Positions 8,782 to 16,814 are shown, counted from the stretch's first letter. The stretch: 64,000 nucleotides of DNA from Nocardia terpenica (GCF_013186535.1 NZ_JABMCZ010000001.1:248001-312000); one strand, 5' to 3'. The notes: generated by a model not told the origin, from the sequence alone. Numbers and translations are program-made.

Positions 8782-8787
8782 TAGTCT
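8782..8787 (+). promoter_or_regulatory. putative -10 element of trpS leader transcript
   Basis: TAGTCT matches the actinobacterial TANNNT -10 consensus and ends 6 bases before the leader peptide GTG at 8794. Transcription would therefore begin at or near that GTG, giving a leaderless leader peptide. No clear -35 box was seen. Confidence 0.4.
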
Positions 8788-8793
8788 CGCGAG

Positions 8794-8832
8794 GTGCGGA
8801 CCCTCGTTCATCTCGTGTGGTGGCGGCCCTGA
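8794..8832 (+). CDS. trp leader peptide with tandem Trp codons
   Basis: This 12-codon ORF reads MRTLVHLVWWRP and then TGA, with two consecutive TGG codons at 8818-8823. It lies just upstream of a strong terminator hairpin and the trpS gene. The arrangement is that of ribosome-mediated attenuation: when charged Trp-tRNA is scarce, the ribosome stalls on the Trp pair and lets an antiterminator form. It may be leaderless, because a -10-like box ends 6 bases before the GTG. From memory, one trpS gene of Streptomyces coelicolor is controlled by attenuation in this way. Confidence 0.75.
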   Translation: MRTLVHLVWWRP

Positions 8833-8896
8833 CGGGTGGCCACCACTTATCCGCATGCTCTGTAACAACGGCCGCCCGAATCGGGCGGCCGTTGTT
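8816..8896 (+). promoter_or_regulatory. trpS transcription attenuator (mutually exclusive hairpins)
   Basis: Segment 1 (GTGGTGG, 8816-8822, covering the Trp codons) can pair with segment 2 (CCACCAC, 8840-8846). Segment 2 (GGTGGCC, 8835-8841) can instead pair with segment 3 (GGCCGCC, 8870-8876) with one G-U pair. Segment 3 is also the left arm of the terminator at 8864-8896, whose 16-base arms are perfectly complementary. Ribosome stalling at the Trp codons would free segment 2 to pair with 3 and prevent termination before trpS. Confidence 0.72.
8864..8896 (+). terminator. attenuator terminator hairpin upstream of trpS
   Basis: The arms AACAACGGCCGCCCGA and TCGGGCGGCCGTTGTT are perfectly complementary around a single central base, so the real loop opens to several bases. 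The 3' side ends in GTTGTTCGTG rather than a T-tract, as is usual in high-GC actinobacteria. Confidence 0.75.
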
Positions 8897-8939
8897 CGTG
8901 TGATGCCCGATTCGGCTCGCCCCGAAAGGAATCCATCAC

Positions 8940-9917
8940 ATGCCACGACGACTCACCGGCTTCACCCCCTCGGGCGATCTGCACCTGGGGAACTACTTCG
9001 GAGCCATCGAACCCGCGCTCCGCGAGCAGGTCTCGGGTGACACCGGCATCTTCATCTCGGACCTGCACGCCCTGACGCTGCCGCACGATCCGGCCGAGGT
9101 GCGCAGGCGCACGCTGGAATTCGCGACCCTGCTGCTGGCCGCGGGCGTCGATCCCGGTCTCGGCCCGTTCTTCGTGCAGTCGCAGGTGCCCGAACACACC
9201 GAGCTGCACTATCTGCTCGAATGCGCCACCGGCTACGGGGAGGCGCGGCGGATGATCCAGTTCAAGGAGAAATCCCGGCGCGGACAACAGGTTCGGCTGT
9301 CGCTGCTGACCTATCCCGTCCTGATGGCCGCCGACATCCTGCTCTACGACGCCGAGGAGATCCCGGTCGGCGAGGACCAGCGCCAGCACGTCGAACTCGC
9401 CCGCGATGTCGCCACCCGCTTCAACGCCGCCTACGGTCCGGTGTTCACCCTGCCGCGGGCGGTGAATCCACCGGTGGCCGCGCGCATCATGGATGTCGCC
9501 GATCCCACGGTGAAGATGAGCAAGTCGCTGTCCGCTGCGGGCTCGCTGCGGCTGCTCGACCCACCGGATGTGTTGCGCCGCACCGTGATGCGCGCTGTGA
9601 CCGACGGCGGCGCGGAGGTCGCCTACGACCCCGGCCACCGGCCCGGCGTCGCCAACCTGCTGACCATCCTGTCGGCCTGCACCGGAACCCCACCGGCCCG
9701 CCTGGCCGAGAACTTCAGCGGCTACGGCACCTTGAAACACGCGGTCGCCGACGCCGTTGTGGCCCTGCTGGAACCGATCCAGCGCCGCTACGCAGAGCTG
9801 TCGGCCGATCCGGAGTATGTCCGAAAGGTACTGCGGCAGAGCGCGATAGAAGTCCGGGAAAGAGCCGCGGTCAAGGTGGCGCAGACCAAGGAAGCGATCG
9901 GCCTGCTACCTGTGTGA
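8940..9917 (+). CDS. trpS: tryptophanyl-tRNA synthetase
   Basis: This 325-residue class I aminoacyl-tRNA synthetase attaches tryptophan to tRNA-Trp. The HIGH-type motif is HLGN at 15-18 within SGDLHLGNYFGAI, and the KMSKS loop is at 192-196. Length and order fit bacterial TrpRS. The ATG follows a GAAAGGA ribosome site. The upstream Trp leader and attenuator indicate induction when charged Trp-tRNA falls, which suggests this is the inducible auxiliary TrpRS rather than a constitutive one. Whether a second trpS exists cannot be seen here. A palindromic repeat hairpin begins 2 bases after the stop codon. Confidence 0.93.
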   Translation: MPRRLTGFTPSGDLHLGNYFGAIEPALREQVSGDTGIFISDLHALTLPHDPAEVRRRTLEFATLLLAAGVDPGLGPFFVQSQVPEHTELHYLLECATGYGEARRMIQFKEKSRRGQQVRLSLLTYPVLMAADILLYDAEEIPVGEDQRQHVELARDVATRFNAAYGPVFTLPRAVNPPVAARIMDVADPTVKMSKSLSAAGSLRLLDPPDVLRRTVMRAVTDGGAEVAYDPGHRPGVANLLTILSACTGTPPARLAENFSGYGTLKHAVADAVVALLEPIQRRYAELSADPEYVRKVLRQSAIEVRERAAVKVAQTKEAIGLLPV

Positions 9918-9918
9918 A

Positions 9919-10044
9919 GATCCCGGCCAAAAGCACGCCGGGATCACAGGATTCGGATGCGCGCTGGAGTGGGGGATTTGGATGCGCGCCGGGGTAGCGG
10001 ATTCGGATGCGCCATGAGATCCCGGCATGCTTTTGGCCGGGATC
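9919..10044. repeat. composite palindromic repeat, locus 1 (two hairpins flanking 25-bp tandem repeats)
   Basis: A hairpin with 9-bp stem (GATCCCGGC/GCCGGGATC) and loop CAAAAGCAC lies at 9919-9945. The same hairpin in opposite orientation, loop ATGCTTTTG, lies at 10018-10044. Between them three copies of a 25-bp unit starting GGATTCGGATGC or GGATTTGGATGC begin at 9949, 9974 and 9999, exactly 25 bp apart. The element fills the space between the convergent trpS and VIT genes and may also end transcription from both sides. Related copies occur at 11383, 27141, 37404 and 47583. Confidence 0.85.
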
Positions 10045-10066
10045 TATTGTCGCGCGCCCCCGCCCG

Positions 10067-10825
10067 TCACGCCCCCGCGGTCCCCGCCAACTGCCCGATC
10101 CCATAGGTGATCGCCATGGCCAGTGCGCCGCCGATTACGACGCGCAGCACCGCTCGGCCTCGGCTGCTGCCGCCGAGGCGGGCGCTTACCGAGCCGGTCA
10201 GGGCGAGGGCTGCCAGGACGGCGGCGAAGGTTATCGGGATACGCCAGGATGCCGGGAGCAGGAGGATGGCGGCCAGCGGTAGCAGGGCACCCAGGGTGAA
10301 GGAGATGGCCGAGGACATCGCGGCCTGCCAGGGGTTGGTGAGATCCTCGGGGTCCAAACCCAATTCGGCCTCCGCGTGGGCGGCGAACGCGTCGTGGGTG
10401 GTGAGCTCCTGGGCCACCTGCCGGGCCGTCTCCGGGGACAGGCCCTTGGCCCGGTAGATCTGCGCCAGTTCGCGCAGCTCGTATTCCGGCTCCTCGGCGA
10501 GCTCGCGCCGTTCCTTCGACAGCAGCGCCCGCTCGGAATCGCGCTGGGTGCTGACCGAGACGTATTCGCCGACCGCCATGGACATGGCGCCGGCCACCAG
10601 CCCGGCCAGGCCCGCGGTGAGAATGGGCCCGCGGCTCGTGGTGGCGGCCGCGACGCCGACCACCAGGCCGGCGGTGGACACGATGCCGTCGTTGGCGCCC
10701 AGCACCCCGGCCCGCAACCAGTTCAGCTTCGCGCCCAACCCCTCGGTGTGCGGCTCGTGCGGATGCGGATTCTCGGCTGTTTCGTCCACGACGAGCAGAC
10801 TATGCCCGCCCGGCCCCGATTCCAT
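10067..10825 (-). CDS. VIT1/CCC1-family Fe2+/Mn2+ transporter
   Basis: This 252-residue membrane protein has the conserved GLGAKLNWLRAGVLGANDGIVSTAGLVVGVA start of the VIT family. The metal-binding helix region carries Glu-rich YELRELAQIYRAKGLS and DAFAAHAEAELGL, and there are about five transmembrane helices in total. The family moves iron or manganese out of the cytoplasm. A paralogue with the same architecture lies at 42315. The gene converges on the palindromic repeat after trpS. Confidence 0.85.
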   Translation of the reverse strand: MESGPGGHSLLVVDETAENPHPHEPHTEGLGAKLNWLRAGVLGANDGIVSTAGLVVGVAAATTSRGPILTAGLAGLVAGAMSMAVGEYVSVSTQRDSERALLSKERRELAEEPEYELRELAQIYRAKGLSPETARQVAQELTTHDAFAAHAEAELGLDPEDLTNPWQAAMSSAISFTLGALLPLAAILLLPASWRIPITFAAVLAALALTGSVSARLGGSSRGRAVLRVVIGGALAMAITYGIGQLAGTAGA

Positions 10826-10838
10826 GGACCCGGAACGG

Positions 10839-11303
10839 TCAGGGTCGCCGAGGATCGGGGAGGGCGGTCGGGCCCACGACCTTGCGCAGGGCCGCGGCCA
10901 CCGAATCGAGCTCCGCGGTGCTGAGGTCGGCGAAGCGGCGCTGAATGCCGGACAGGTAGTGCGGCGCCGCCTCGCGCAACCGTTCGCGGCCGGTGTCGGT
11001 GATGGAGACGAAGGCGGAGCGGGCGTCGTCGGGGTTGGTGTCGCGACGGACCAGGCCGTGCGATTCGAGCTCGGTGACCAGGCGACTCACCCGGGTCCGG
11101 CTCAGGACCACCCGCTCGCCGAGGTCGCTCATCCGCAATTGGTGCGGCGCATCGAGTTCGAGCAGGACGTCGTACCAGCTCAAGGGGAGCCCGGTCGCGC
11201 GGCGCAGCTCGGCATCGAGCTCGGGCACCAGCTTGGCGTGCACCTGCAGCAGGGCGGCCCAGGCCCCCACGGCCGGATGGGATCGTTTCGGAGAGTTCGC
11301 CAC
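10839..11303 (-). CDS. MarR-family transcriptional regulator
   Basis: This 154-residue protein has the MarR winged helix (LRMSDLGERVVLSRTRVSRLVTELESHGLVRRDTNPDDARS, roughly residues 54-95) flanked by dimerisation helices. It is divergent from a rhodanese gene, with an inverted repeat in the shared promoter. The VIT gene follows 13 bp downstream on the same strand, so the two probably form an operon. The ligand is unknown. Confidence 0.87.
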   Translation of the reverse strand: MANSPKRSHPAVGAWAALLQVHAKLVPELDAELRRATGLPLSWYDVLLELDAPHQLRMSDLGERVVLSRTRVSRLVTELESHGLVRRDTNPDDARSAFVSITDTGRERLREAAPHYLSGIQRRFADLSTAELDSVAAALRKVVGPTALPDPRRP

Positions 11304-11319
11304 GACCCCAGTCTAACCA

Positions 11320-11365
11320 GTTGCGTGCGCCCGCACATATTTAGTAGCGTGTGCACGCACGCAAC
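11320..11365. promoter_or_regulatory. inverted repeat in MarR/rhodanese divergent promoter
   Basis: GTTGCGTGCG at 11320-11329 is the perfect reverse complement of CGCACGCAAC at 11356-11365. The segment lies between the divergent MarR and rhodanese starts and overlaps their likely promoters. It is a candidate binding site for the MarR protein. Confidence 0.5.
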
Positions 11366-11382
11366 TACGTGCACGCAGTTGT

Positions 11383-11405
11383 TCCCGGCATGCTTTCGGC
11401 CGGGA
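11383..11405. repeat. composite palindromic repeat family, locus 2 (single hairpin)
   Basis: TCCCGGC (11383-11389) and GCCGGGA (11399-11405) flank the loop ATGCTTTCG. This is one hairpin unit of the dispersed family and lies in the 5' untranslated region of the rhodanese gene, 23 bases before its ATG. It could influence mRNA folding there. Confidence 0.8.
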
Positions 11406-11428
11406 TCCCCCCGCAGAAAGGCACTCCC

Positions 11429-11752
11429 ATGACCGCACTGATCACTCGCGACGAACTCGCCAAGGAGATCGAGGCCGGTTCGGTGATCGTGATCGACGCG
11501 CTCGGCGCCGAGTACTACGCCAAGGCGCACCTTCCCGGCGCCCTGAACCTCGTCGAGGAGGACGTGGAAAGCGAAGCGCCGCGCCTGATTCCGAACAAGG
11601 ACGCGGCGATCGTCACCTACTGCTCGAACGCGGCCTGCGGCAACAGCCAGCAGGTCGCCACCAGGCTGGAGAACCTCGGATACACGAATGTGCGCAAGTA
11701 CCGCGAGGGCATTCAGGACTGGTCGGAAGCGGGCCTGCCGCTCGTGAGCTGA
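11429..11752 (+). CDS. rhodanese-like sulfurtransferase domain protein
   Basis: From ATG 11429 (AGAAAGG ribosome site upstream) the protein has 107 residues, a single rhodanese domain. The active-site loop contains cysteines in VTYCSNAACGNS, and the C-terminal signature is YREGIQDWSEAGLPL. It probably transfers sulfane sulfur or acts as a redox/sulfur carrier in the cytosol. The Cys used as the nucleophile is not certain because two lie close together. It is divergent from the MarR gene. Confidence 0.85.
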   Translation: MTALITRDELAKEIEAGSVIVIDALGAEYYAKAHLPGALNLVEEDVESEAPRLIPNKDAAIVTYCSNAACGNSQQVATRLENLGYTNVRKYREGIQDWSEAGLPLVS

Positions 11753-11758
11753 CGAGTG

Positions 11759-11782
11759 TGGCGGGCGCGATCGCGCCCGCCA
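11759..11782 (+). terminator. perfect palindrome, likely terminator after rhodanese gene
   Basis: A 24-bp perfect palindrome (TGGCGGGCGCGA and its complement TCGCGCCCGCCA) begins 6 bases after the rhodanese stop codon. It can fold to a very stable hairpin. No T-tract follows. Confidence 0.55.
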
Positions 11783-11823
11783 TCCGGACCGATAGGGTGG
11801 CCGAGGATACCGAAGGAGTGTGC

Positions 11824-12792
11824 ATGGTGGATCGGCTCGGCTACGACGAGATCAAGACCGCGGCGGACCGGATTGCCGGGCTGGTGCGTCCCATCGCGGT
11901 GAGTCCGGTCGAGGCCGGGGCCATCGCGGGCGCCGACTCGGGGCGGGTGTGGCTGGCGCATGAATATCTTCAGCACACCGGCACCTTCAAGGCCCGGGGC
12001 GCGCTCAATTTCATTGCGGCGCACAAGGAAACGGGCACCCTGCCGGATGCCGGGGTGACCATTGCCAGTGGCGGCAACGCCGCGCTGGCCTGCGCCTGGG
12101 CCGCCCGGCGCGAGGGTGTGCGGGCCACGGTCTTCGTTCCCGAGAACGCCCCCCGGGTCAAGGTCGACAGGTTGCGCCGCCTCGGCGCCGAGGTGCGTCA
12201 GGTCGGCACCCAGTACGCCGAGGCCGCGGCCGCCTGCGCCGAATTCGCCGCTCGCACCGGCGCTCTGGCCTCGCACGCCTACGACAATCCGCTGATCGCC
12301 GCCGGCGCGGGCACCCTGCTCGACGAGATCCGCGACCGGCTCCCGGATCTCGACACCGTCGTCGTCGCGGTCGGCGGGGGCGGACTGTTCGCCGGGGTCG
12401 CGACCGCCGCGGGGCAGCACGGCATGCGGACCGTGGCCGTCGAACCCCGCACCTGCCGCGCCCTCAACGCCGCCGTCGAGGCCGGACACCCGGTCGATGT
12501 GCCGGTCGACTCGATCGCCGCCGACTCGCTGGGCGCGCGCCGGGTCACCCCGCTGGCCCTCACCGCCGCAACAGTTTTCGACACCCGCTCGGTGCTCGTC
12601 GACGACGCCGATATAGTCGCCGCCCGACAGACCCTGTGGGACGACCGCCGCATCGCCGTCGAAGCCGGCGGCGCGGCAGCACTGGCCGCCCTCCTCCGCA
12701 ACCCGCAGGCGTACGTCCCCGCGCCGGGCGAGCACATCTGCATCGTGCTGTGCGGAGCCAATACCGATCCATCGGATCTCGCGAACGGCTGA
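11824..12792 (+). CDS. PLP-dependent threonine/serine dehydratase-like enzyme
   Basis: From ATG 11824 the protein has 322 residues in the fold-type II PLP family. The Schiff-base lysine lies in GTFKARGA near residue 60, the phosphate-binding loop is SGGNAALA, and the cofactor-binding glycine loop is GGGGLFAG. The closest family is threonine/serine dehydratase, which deaminates the amino acid to the 2-oxo acid. It lacks a C-terminal ACT domain, so it is the short catabolic type. A start at 11758 would run through the terminator palindrome and is unlikely. Close relatives with other substrates cannot be excluded. Confidence 0.82.
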   Translation: MVDRLGYDEIKTAADRIAGLVRPIAVSPVEAGAIAGADSGRVWLAHEYLQHTGTFKARGALNFIAAHKETGTLPDAGVTIASGGNAALACAWAARREGVRATVFVPENAPRVKVDRLRRLGAEVRQVGTQYAEAAAACAEFAARTGALASHAYDNPLIAAGAGTLLDEIRDRLPDLDTVVVAVGGGGLFAGVATAAGQHGMRTVAVEPRTCRALNAAVEAGHPVDVPVDSIAADSLGARRVTPLALTAATVFDTRSVLVDDADIVAARQTLWDDRRIAVEAGGAAALAALLRNPQAYVPAPGEHICIVLCGANTDPSDLANG

Positions 12793-12797
12793 CTGTG

Positions 12798-12817
12798 GCG
12801 GCGGGCACGCCCGCCGC
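12798..12817 (+). terminator. GC-rich hairpin after dehydratase gene
   Basis: GCGGCGGGC and GCCCGCCGC are perfectly complementary with two bases between them, so the loop opens further. The hairpin starts 6 bases after the stop codon of the dehydratase gene. Confidence 0.55.
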
Positions 12818-13158
12818 ACCCGGGCTGTGCGCGCTACGGTCCGTGGGATCTCTCATCCAGAACCAAAACCTGGACCACTACCTCTGCGAGGTGGGAGGAA
12901 CACGCGCGAAGACGATCGCGAACGGGTGTGCGGAACTGGGATTCGGCGTCCGTACTCGTCAACTGGTACCGGTACCCCGACGGCCCGTGTCCGGTACCGG
13001 GAACCATTCCGAAGTTCGCGACCCCTGCATGCCGGGTGTGGACGCGGCTCGACCCACCGGTGCAACCCTTGCCCAGCTTGCCGAGCAGGCGTTATGTGTA
13101 GGACGATCGGACGCCAGTCTGGATGCTCTGAGCTGTTGATTCGCAACTAGGGGGATCG
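12818..13158. other. intergenic region before the WXG-like gene
   Basis: About 340 bp with no credible gene. GGTACCGGTACC-like short palindromes occur near 12965. The segment presumably holds the promoter for the 13159-16583 gene group, but no clear -10/-35 pair was seen. Confidence 0.45.
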
Positions 13159-15159
13159 GTGACGTTGAAGGTCGATCCGGACGCGCTACGCGGCTGGGCG
13201 AAGTGGTTGGACGGATTGGCCGGTGAGATCAAAGATCTCGGTAACGGCGTCACCGCACCTACCGACGCCAGCGACCCGTTCCCCGGCACTGACCTGGCAG
13301 GCAGCGTGAGTGCTGCGCGTGACCAGGTGGAATCGGCGCTGACATTCTTCTCGTCTCGACCGCAGGAGATGTCGGAGATCGCCAAGGGTGCAGGTGCCGA
13401 CTCTGCTGCTGCGCGAGTGAATGCGGAGAAGATGGCCGGTAGTCACCTCATGGACAAGGTCGGCAACCTCAGGACGGTCTCGACCACTCACCAGGGCGAG
13501 CTGGCCCATGCGAAGCAGTTCGTCATCGACAAGCGAAACCTCATCCAGGGCATGGGATTCGAGGTCGCCGACGACGGCACGGTAACCAGTGTGGCGAAAC
13601 AGCAAGCACTGAAGGCAGCGGCAGGCCGCAACCCGACGTCCGATCCCGGCTACCTCACCAAGGCCCTGATCGACGTCGAATACGAAGCAGCCCAACAACA
13701 ACTCGCAATGGTCAGCGCCTTACAGAACGCCGACAACACCGCCACTGCCGCGAAGGCAGCCATCGACGTCGCCAAGGCCGAGCTGGCACATGTGGCGTTC
13801 TTCGAGATGCCACCGCAGGGTATTCGGGCCTTGTTTCCGGGCCTGCTACATCCGGATACGGCCAAGCCGGAAGAACTACCGCCGATCCTCGGCGACGCGA
13901 TGAAGCTGGAGCAGGGCATTCCGCTCACGGTCACCAACTCGGACGGGTCGACGAAGACGGTCACCCCGAACCCGGACGGCACCCTTACAGTGGCGACCTC
14001 GGTGCAGCAGCCCGACGGATCGACCATCACCACCGAGACCACGGGGCACAACCCACCCGTCACCACTGTGACGAAGCCTCGACCCGACGGTTCCGGCATC
14101 GTCGATATGACGATCACTGGGCCGGACGGCAAACAGCAACAGCTTCAGAAGATTCCGGACGGCAACGGAAAGACGAGCACGTACGCGATGAACGTGGACG
14201 GTTCGCGTGGTGCCAAGGTGTCCGAGTCGTATCCGCAGAACGGCGGCACCGTCACCGACAAGTACGGCCCGAACGGTGTTATCGACCGGCAATGGCAAAG
14301 ATCGGACGGATTCCGGGCCTTCGAGCAATACGCGCAGGGAGCAGACGGGCAGTCGCATCTGGTAGGAACCGCGAACTCGGCTGGTCTGCAGTCACAGATG
14401 CAGCAGGACGGTACTGTCAAGACCACGTATCCGGACGGTCGCACGGCACAGACCGCGCAACTCGCCGACGGTCGCATTGTGACGAAGTTCCAGGATGGTT
14501 CGGTGCTTCAGTACGACCCGAGCCAGGCACCGCCGAACACTCCCAAGCAGACGATCTGGGACGACGTGAAGTCGTTCACGGGCTCCGAATGGAACAGCCT
14601 CTACGGCTCCACCAAGGACACCGTCGGGACACATCCGCTCGCAACCGAGTTCTCGGCTGCCGCAGCTGGGGGTGCGGAATGGGTGAAAGCGGGTGGAGAG
14701 TCGATGGCTAGCCAGGCCGGGGCTGCGATGGCCGACTCCCATATCAATCAGATGCGGGCTCTCCAGATGCTCGATTCCGGGACTCCGGGAGCAGGGCATG
14801 CCTTCGCTGGCGCAATGGATTCCGCCACCGATGCCGCATCCAAGGCACAGCTCGGTCAGCTGCTGAAAATGGACAGCAAGGCTCTCGGCGGATTGCCCCT
14901 GGGTGCCGCGGTCAACGCATACGTCAACTGGGACGACTGGGCACACCACAACAAGCCGGGAGATGAAGCGATAGCCAACGCAGCAGGCGGTACGGTCGGT
15001 GGCTGGGCAGGAGCGCTGCTCGGAGCCGAACTAGGAGGCGCGGCATGCGCGGCAGGCGGGCCGATCGGATCGGCATTCTGCGCCGGAGTCGGAGCTGCAC
15101 TTCTAGGCTTCGGTGGCGGTGCAGGTGGTGCATGGGCTGCTGAGCAGCCGTTCAAGTAG
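13159..15159 (+). CDS. large WXG-like, probable type VII secretion substrate with glycine-zipper C-terminus
   Basis: This 666-residue protein starts at GTG 13159 after AGGGGG. Residues 1 to about 230 are helical and begin with a WXG/ESX-like helix (DPDALRGWAKWLDGLAGEIK). Residues 250-460 form repeated beta-hairpin segments of the TxxDGSxxT/PDGT type. The C-terminal 80 residues are two Gly/Ala-rich glycine-zipper stretches (AGGTVGGWAGALLGAELGG, GVGAALLGFGGGAGGAW) that could insert in membranes. This order (secretion domain, repeats, membrane-active tail) is typical of polymorphic effectors exported by ESX systems. Two membrane proteins follow directly. No catalytic motif is visible. Export and toxicity are inferred. 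Confidence 0.65.
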   Translation: MTLKVDPDALRGWAKWLDGLAGEIKDLGNGVTAPTDASDPFPGTDLAGSVSAARDQVESALTFFSSRPQEMSEIAKGAGADSAAARVNAEKMAGSHLMDKVGNLRTVSTTHQGELAHAKQFVIDKRNLIQGMGFEVADDGTVTSVAKQQALKAAAGRNPTSDPGYLTKALIDVEYEAAQQQLAMVSALQNADNTATAAKAAIDVAKAELAHVAFFEMPPQGIRALFPGLLHPDTAKPEELPPILGDAMKLEQGIPLTVTNSDGSTKTVTPNPDGTLTVATSVQQPDGSTITTETTGHNPPVTTVTKPRPDGSGIVDMTITGPDGKQQQLQKIPDGNGKTSTYAMNVDGSRGAKVSESYPQNGGTVTDKYGPNGVIDRQWQRSDGFRAFEQYAQGADGQSHLVGTANSAGLQSQMQQDGTVKTTYPDGRTAQTAQLADGRIVTKFQDGSVLQYDPSQAPPNTPKQTIWDDVKSFTGSEWNSLYGSTKDTVGTHPLATEFSAAAAGGAEWVKAGGESMASQAGAAMADSHINQMRALQMLDSGTPGAGHAFAGAMDSATDAASKAQLGQLLKMDSKALGGLPLGAAVNAYVNWDDWAHHNKPGDEAIANAAGGTVGGWAGALLGAELGGAACAAGGPIGSAFCAGVGAALLGFGGGAGGAWAAEQPFK

Positions 15160-15186
15160 ATGTGCGCGAGCCCAGGAGGATTCGGA

Positions 15187-16068
15187 TTGCCCGTGAACAA
15201 CGAGAACCGTGAGGCCCCGCTACTTGAATGGCCGAGAGAATGGGGGCCGCAACGGCTACCAACGGTACTTATAGTCGCACTCGTATTCGTAGTGGTAATG
15301 GCTCTGATCTTTATCCCCTACACGTTGGATTACGCCAGGCGAGGGGAGCCTCTGAAGGCAGCCTTCGGCGCAGTAGCGGGGTTGATGTGCGTCAGCTTCT
15401 TCGCCGTCTTCATCCCGCGCCTCAAGGTGCGAAAGAGTAGTTTGCCGCGAACTCTGATGGTCCGCTCCATCAACGACGACGGGGTTGGTCTTCGTATTGA
15501 TGTCCATTCTTCACTGCGACCCTTACTTGTCGCCTGGCTCTTGATCGGTGCCGCATTTCTGGTTTTGCGTGGAATCCTTTTCGTGTCCAACATGTCAGGA
15601 AGTGGCTCGACCAGGACAGGAATAGACCTGGGTGGGTTGATGATCGTTGTGATCGCCCTCGCAATGCTCGCATTCCTCGTCATTTACCTGTTCGTCGGCC
15701 GTGGGCGGCAGTACTTCTTCGCGATGACCGGGCAAGGGGTATCCCAGGGCCTCGGTCGTACGACAAGGTCTCTCGCATGGGACGAAATTGCCCTGATACG
15801 GCCGATCATGCTCAATAACACTCACACCGTGCAGATCGTCCCCAGGCCCGGCAGCAGAGTGCACGTCAACACCGGACGCAGCCTGATCGACCGCTTGCAG
15901 CGTGGCCTGCTGGAGAAGTCCATCGACCTGCCCACATCGACGCTCAGCATTGATCCGTCACTACTACTGCATTCGGTTTATTTCTATTGGCAGCACCCCG
16001 AGCTGCGGAACGAACTAGAGTCTGACGCAGTGATCGACAGAATTCGGCGCGGCGAGCTGACAGGCTGA
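15187..16068 (+). CDS. four-helix membrane protein with PH-like C-terminal domain, partner of the WXG-like gene
   Basis: The frame opens at ATG 15160, directly after the stop of the WXG-like gene. However, a strong AGGAGGA at 15174-15180 points to TTG 15187 (293 residues) or GTG 15193. Four predicted transmembrane segments lie in the N-terminal half (for example LIVALVFVVVMALIFIPY and LMIVVIALAMLAFLVIYLF). A soluble C-terminal domain of about 120 residues with a PH-like pattern follows (RQYFFAMTGQGVSQG..., YFYWQHPELRNEL). Its membrane location and position suggest immunity to, or assistance of, the preceding protein. Function is not established. Confidence 0.65.
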   Translation: MPVNNENREAPLLEWPREWGPQRLPTVLIVALVFVVVMALIFIPYTLDYARRGEPLKAAFGAVAGLMCVSFFAVFIPRLKVRKSSLPRTLMVRSINDDGVGLRIDVHSSLRPLLVAWLLIGAAFLVLRGILFVSNMSGSGSTRTGIDLGGLMIVVIALAMLAFLVIYLFVGRGRQYFFAMTGQGVSQGLGRTTRSLAWDEIALIRPIMLNNTHTVQIVPRPGSRVHVNTGRSLIDRLQRGLLEKSIDLPTSTLSIDPSLLLHSVYFYWQHPELRNELESDAVIDRIRRGELTG

Positions 16069-16070
16069 AC

Positions 16071-16583
16071 ATGAGACCAGATCAGTGGGATACCTACGAG
16101 ATCGTGATGGATCTCGGGTGGCCGACGTTCGCGCCCGGCGCTTGGTGGAAATTCGCGCTATCCGCTGCACTGCTCGTCGTTGCCCTATTTTCGGTACTTC
16201 GCATCGCATTGCTGGCCCGCAAGGCCGACAAGGGCCGATATTCTCAGCTTGCCTATGCGGCAGTCATCGGAATTTCTCTTGCATCAATGGTCCCGCTCCT
16301 CATGACCGTCCACCAAACGACATCTGAACATCGACGGGAAGTTCAAATGAAAGCAATCACCGAGAGGACGGGATACCGGTTCTCTTTCGGAGCTGAATCT
16401 TTCCCTTCGGGTGAGTTGTTCCAGAACGAGTCCGTCATCGTACAGCGCGATAGAATATCGCAGATCTGCTCTCTTTCGACATGGCGTAAGCATCGGTGGA
16501 CCGGCGAATGGCTCCCCCGGCCGACGCACTGGTGGGACGAGACGAACACAGCGAAGATTCTGCTGATATGTCCTAAATCTTGA
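16071..16583 (+). CDS. small membrane protein, third gene of the WXG-like cluster
   Basis: This 170-residue protein starts 2 bases after the preceding stop. It has two predicted transmembrane helices (WKFALSAALLVVALFSVL and YAAVIGISLASMVPLLM) followed by a soluble tail with several Trp residues. Its base composition is less GC-rich than the surroundings, like its two upstream neighbours. It is not recognised as a known family; its position suggests an accessory or second immunity role. Confidence 0.6.
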   Translation: MRPDQWDTYEIVMDLGWPTFAPGAWWKFALSAALLVVALFSVLRIALLARKADKGRYSQLAYAAVIGISLASMVPLLMTVHQTTSEHRREVQMKAITERTGYRFSFGAESFPSGELFQNESVIVQRDRISQICSLSTWRKHRWTGEWLPRPTHWWDETNTAKILLICPKS

Positions 16584-16589
16584 GCCACA

Positions 16590-16814
16590 TCAGGTAGTCA
16601 GAAGGCGCTCGATCTCGGTGACGCGGCGGTCCAGACGTGACGAGCTGACAGCACGTGCTCGGCCGCCTTGTCGTTGTCCAGTTTCGAGCAAGCCCAGCAG
16701 AGACTTACTGAAATGGGTACGCGCGGCCAGCGCGGCCAAGCTGACACCGGCAGCCTCACGGGCGGCGCGCAATCGGGCACCGAATGCGGCCGAGTCCCGT
16801 TGGCCGGTCTCCAT
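16590..16814 (-). pseudogene. truncated XRE-type helix-turn-helix gene
   Basis: The 74-residue frame starts with a clear Cro/C1 helix-turn-helix (AAREAAGVSLAALAARTHFSKSLLGLLETGQR). Homology-like sequence then stops, replaced by a short Arg/Ser-rich tail ending RVTEIERLLTT. Intact relatives continue for several hundred residues with helical repeats. It therefore looks like a 5' remnant joined to other sequence by a deletion. It borders the accessory island. Confidence 0.5.

Noticed and set aside
8864..8896. T-box riboswitch upstream of trpS
   Set aside because: No T-box sequence or specifier stem was seen; the leader peptide with paired TGG codons explains the structure better.
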